From contig JAULBX010030707.1 in NCBI GenBank assembly GCA_032358255.1, positions 115,882 through 179,881 on the forward strand: 64,000 bases of DNA, given 5' to 3'. The first letter of the stretch is position 1. Each line of letters starts with the position of its first letter. Source of the DNA: Heterotrichella gracilis. Taxonomy: Eukaryota; Sar; Xanthophyceae; Tribonematales; Xanthonemataceae. Position numbers and translations under genes: made by a program. The notes beneath the pieces were generated by a model. It saw only the letters and a list, made by a program, of their open reading frames with translations, had not been told where the DNA came from and ran no database searches. This document shows positions 61,301 through 64,000 of this stretch, piece by piece.

Positions 61301-62222
61301 CAGTGATGGGGGCGGTGGAGCCGGTTTCGCCACCGGAGCCCCTGGCCCCCTCCACCCCCACCCAGCCCCACCCCCCACCGCTGCGCAACGCCGCCAACAA
61401 CGCGGTCACCTTCACCCACCCAACCACAGCCACATCCGCCTCCACCTCCGGTGGGGACGCCCCCCACCGGCTGGTGTACAGCGACCGATGCGGTCGCATC
61501 CGGATGCACAATGTCCGGGTGTGCAATGAGGGGGTGGAGTGGGGGGCGGGGGGGAATGTGTTTTGGAGGCACCAGGTGGCCAGGAGGGAGGCACTGGTGG
61601 TGGAGCTCCAGGGGAGGAGCGAGTTTGAGGCGCGGGATGTGGTGCTGGAGGGGGGGATGCGGTTCGAGGTGGGTGCTGGTGGCCAGCGGGTGGGGGGTGA
61701 GGTGGGGGTTGCTGGTGGTGGTGGATGGCAGGGGGGTGGCACTGGCACAAACGGATGTAGTGTAGTTTGTGGGGTGTGGGGATCTGCATTATGGGGCGGG
61801 TCGCAAATGCCTGCTTTCCCCCACCTTCGGTCATGCATGCACTGCTTTAGGGTTTGTTGCTTTAGGATTTAGGGTTTGCTTGGTGGGATTATATTGTCTT
61901 GCCTGCCCTGTCCCGGCTTTACGCATCCAGCACCACCACCACCACCATGATACCACCTTTCTGGCCATCGTGCAAACCCGCCCTTCCTTCCACCTCATCC
62001 TATCCCCAACCCACCCACCTCCCCCACCCCACCTCCCAGGTCCCCGACGGCTACAAGATGGTCGTAGGCAGCAGCGGTGGGACCATCACCACCTCCCTTG
62101 AGCCCCTGGCTGTGCCCAGCTGGCGATGGGACTACACCCGCCAGGGCGACCACGTGCGCCTGCAACACACATGCACCGCGGAGGGAGACCCTTTCGCCGC
62201 CGATGCAGCCCAACGTATGTAG
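55352..62222 (+). CDS. UGP3: UGP3, plastid UDP-glucose pyrophosphorylase for sulfolipid synthesis
   Basis: Fourteen exons: 55352..55699, 55803..55855, 56004..56116, 56514..56810, 57297..57409, 57857..58005, 58231..58416, 58729..58886, 59253..59407, 59643..59849, 60298..60477, 60842..60982, 61240..61668, 62040..62222. All phases agree; 903 residues, near the plant length. UGP3 makes UDP-glucose from UTP and glucose-1-phosphate in the chloroplast, feeding SQD1 and sulfoquinovosyl lipid. The first ATG (55352) starts a Ser/Ala/Arg-rich transit peptide; an in-frame GTG upstream is not the start. Blocks matching the family: YLYYRVWGVQLDTPIAVMTS, KPGGHGAIWKL, TLLALAGSGYSGGK, GFASCERVVGAAEG, NVEYTEFEK, FPANTNVLYI, RLECTMQN, ERRKVTSSAK, IHQTPDG and YHPALGPLWDVVRQK. 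Intron 5 has a GC donor (CTGCAG|GCAAGT). Several introns hold copies of exon edges. Confidence 0.95.
56685..56997 (+). repeat. Duplicated exon 4 donor end of UGP3
   Basis: The last ~125 bases of exon 4 (about 56687-56811) are copied at about 56885-56993. The copy reads QGLEAMPHLAEIHQLGG in the matching frame and keeps a GGGAG|GTATGC donor. Confidence 0.9.
57363..57910 (+). repeat. Copies of both edges of UGP3 intron 5
   Basis: The exon 5 end (CCTGCTGGAGGGTCTGGTCAGG, about 57380) is echoed near 57482; the exon 6 start (CAGGCCAGGGAGTACTTGTACTAC, about 57854) is echoed near 57758-57783. The intron thus contains inward copies of each of its own borders. Confidence 0.8.
58849..59002 (+). repeat. 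Duplicated exon 8 donor end of UGP3
   Basis: CTGCTGGAGAGGAC…ACAAGCAG.GACACGGGT(C/G)AGTGG occurs at 58850-58893 (real) and at about 58962-59005 (copy). AACCCTAATGC and AACCCTAACCC motifs lie between. Confidence 0.9.
60136..60330 (+). repeat. Three tandem copies of the UGP3 exon 11 acceptor
   Basis: GCAGGAGCAGGAGGAG(C/T)TGGACACCTTT occurs near 60135, 60216 and 60294 (period about 80). The first two reach stops or lose the frame soon; the third continues as exon 11. Confidence 0.95.
60463..60562 (+). repeat. Duplicated exon 11 donor of UGP3
   Basis: GGAGGTGCCGGAGGTGGGTGG (real donor, about 60466) recurs as GGAGGTGCCGGAGGTTGGTGG near 60538. Confidence 0.85.
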
Positions 62223-64000
62223 GGGGGGGAAACCCCTGAGGCTATAGCTGCTCCCTGAGCAGGGCAATGCGGGCAGATGCGCATCTGTAGGGGGCGGGGC
62301 GGCAGGCCTGGGTTGTGTGGCGCGTGAGTGCTGCATGGCGCACAAATGCGCCCAATTTCAATCGTGGCATGGTACAAACATGGGCAACATTGACCCTGTC
62401 AGTGTGCAAGGGCCTCTGCCAGGGCAGCATGGGGAGAGCGGACGCTGCACAATGTGGGTGTATCTGGAAGTACCTTGTGGTTTGTTGTGCATTTAGGTGC
62501 CAGGGCCTTTGCTAGGGGGGGGTGTTAGGACTAAAAAAGGGACATAGGGGACCCGCAATTTGTTGTAGGAAGTGGCATGGTGCTATTGCAGCTGCTGCAT
62601 TCTGGGTTTTGGGGGCAAGTGCGTTTTGGGGGTTTTGTGCGCTTGTGTGGGTGCGGCGCACCGTGCAGTGGGTTTGAGATGGGCCAGCAATTGCGCACGT
62701 GTGCTTTGCTCCCCGTTTTTGCAGTTTTCATTTTGTGCTTGTGGACTGTCCCACAGTGGTAATCATGTGCTGTGTGTTGTTATTGCATCTTGAGTTGAAA
62801 CTGCTATCTTTGGATTTTGCATGCTCAGCAGGATGACAGCATGTCATCCTGACAGGCCATGTGATCAGCTTGTCGACTGCCAGCTAATCACTCAGATCCT
62901 CATGATCATGTTGCAAATTTTGAAGGCTGCCATTATAGCGTTGCACGGTACCGTACCGTGATAAAACTTGATGGATTACCGTAAGTACTGATGATATGAG
63001 ACTACACTGTAACTGTTATAGTTGTCAAAAGTATATTATTTTGCAACTCGTGGTCACCGGGATGGTAGGGCTACCGTAGCCCGGCGGCCGCTGTTGACAT
63101 TGATTGGACATAATGATTATAATTCTCTATTTAAAGACGCCGCCATCAGTGATGGACCAGGTCAGTGATTCTGGACAGCCCTTCCCTGACTAACCCCGCA
63201 CCGGCAGACATTGAGATGAAAACTTTGCCGATAGCTAAAATCATTTAGCCACATTATGGCGCCACATTGTTAAGGTGCGCCGACTGTGACACCAATGATG
63301 CGCTGCAGCATTTTTCTTGCTAGCGTAGACTTCAAGTTTGGCAAATTCCAAGCTGAAGCCTGGAGTCAGACTCTTTGAGTTCAGATCAATCCAATCTTGA
63401 ACTTCACAACTGTTGCAGCGTTGAAAGGTACCTGTCATTTCATACTCACGATACTGAGTACCGATATATGCCTCAGTGAGTAACCAGCCCTTTACAGCTT
63501 GTACTCTAAGGAGTCTTGACCAAATACTAGAACACCACACATAAACAATTACCGGGTAACAAGGCTAATAGCATAGCATTTCATACAGGATCTGTACTCA
63601 ATTCCGAGTTTGCAAAGCAACGGCACAATGACAAATGGCGCAGCCTTCAGCGTTGACCTTCACTGCTGGTCCACGGCTCGTCGGCCTGGAGCGCCTTGTT
63701 TAAAGCTGACAACAGCTGCACACACATGTATGGCAATAAAGTTATTAGCTGCCCTACCTCAACACAGGCCAGTTGCTAGCAATGCCATGATATTGAACAA
63801 CTAATTGGCAGCTCTGCTGCCACAACATGAAGGGACCTCTTTGGATGCTGGTGCTGCAACCCCCTTGCTACCGCTCCCGCGCACCATCCCAAGTCTCCTT
63901 GACCATCCCACATATGCCTAGCCTTCCCATTCACCCCCCCGGGTCCCCTACCAGACATGCATGCTGTATGCCGTTCCGGTACCCATTCCCCTCGCCCCCC
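62223..64000. other. Right-hand end, no supported gene
   Basis: UGP3 3' UTR followed by sequence with lower GC. A 17-base near-palindrome, CACGGTACCGTACCGTG, is at 62944-62960. A minus-strand open frame at 63241-63540 (99 codons) has no recognisable motif. GC and C-runs rise again near 63880-64000, perhaps the start of another gene outside the window. Confidence 0.4.
63008..63012 (+). terminator. Possible TGTAA signal of UGP3
   Basis: TGTAA 786 bases after the UGP3 stop; long, but within usual green-algal 3' UTR lengths. Confidence 0.35.

Noticed and set aside
63241-63540. 99-codon minus-strand frame as a gene
   Set aside because: No recognised motif, no supporting exon neighbours and unremarkable length.

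Overview
The window is nuclear DNA from a photosynthetic, flagellated eukaryote, most likely a chlorophycean green alga of the volvocalean group. The evidence is many GT-AG introns, plastid enzymes with transit-peptide-like starts (UGP3, NAGK, a PYRP2-like phosphatase), an axonemal dynein heavy chain, TGTAA-type polyadenylation signals, GC-rich exons with Pro/Ala/Gly runs, and very many TTTAGGG-type motifs. A Haematococcus/Dunaliella-like lineage would fit the telomere-type motif, but that is inference. A 100-base run of N at 13849-13948 shows this is a draft scaffold.

Layout, left to right: axonemal dynein heavy chain fragment (-, 35-668 and perhaps further exons to about 1820); secreted SGNH hydrolase (+, 3310-8260); PYRP2-like HAD phosphatase of riboflavin synthesis (-, 9762-11731); large disordered protein with SUMO-interacting-like motifs and two PP1-docking-like motifs (+, 12771-20973, crosses the gap); unrecognised P-loop protein (-, 22953 to about 27350); N-acetylglutamate kinase (-, 28501-31705); WD40 protein (-, 32496-36086+); tandem-BRCT protein (-, 36960 to about 44311/44678); FHA-domain protein (-, 45105-47347); mitochondrial Rieske protein (-, 48617-49924); NOT4-type RING/RRM/C3H ubiquitin ligase (+, 50298-54435); UGP3 (+, 55352-62222). 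Most gene models were joined by hand and their intron phases agree.

Two things stand out. First, introns from about 4 to 37 kb and 56 to 61 kb repeatedly hold tandem copies of the adjoining exon edge with its splice site, usually with CCCTAAA-type motifs between the copies. In the WD40 gene one 87-base intron is made of exactly two 45-base units, and the same short motif supplies both its splice sites, which looks like intron birth by tandem duplication. The stretch from about 47 to 55 kb is free of this. Second, an FHA gene whose protein begins with a Thr4-Gln5 motif lies directly upstream of, and on the same strand as, a gene ending in a tandem BRCT. Together they have the layout of the DNA-damage mediator MDC1, either as neighbouring genes or as one gene whose stop codon is removed by splicing.

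The genes do not form an operon-like pathway. They are housekeeping and regulatory genes placed head-to-head (dynein/SGNH, PYRP2/SIM protein, Rieske/NOT4), tail-to-tail (SGNH/PYRP2, SIM protein/P-loop) or in tandem.
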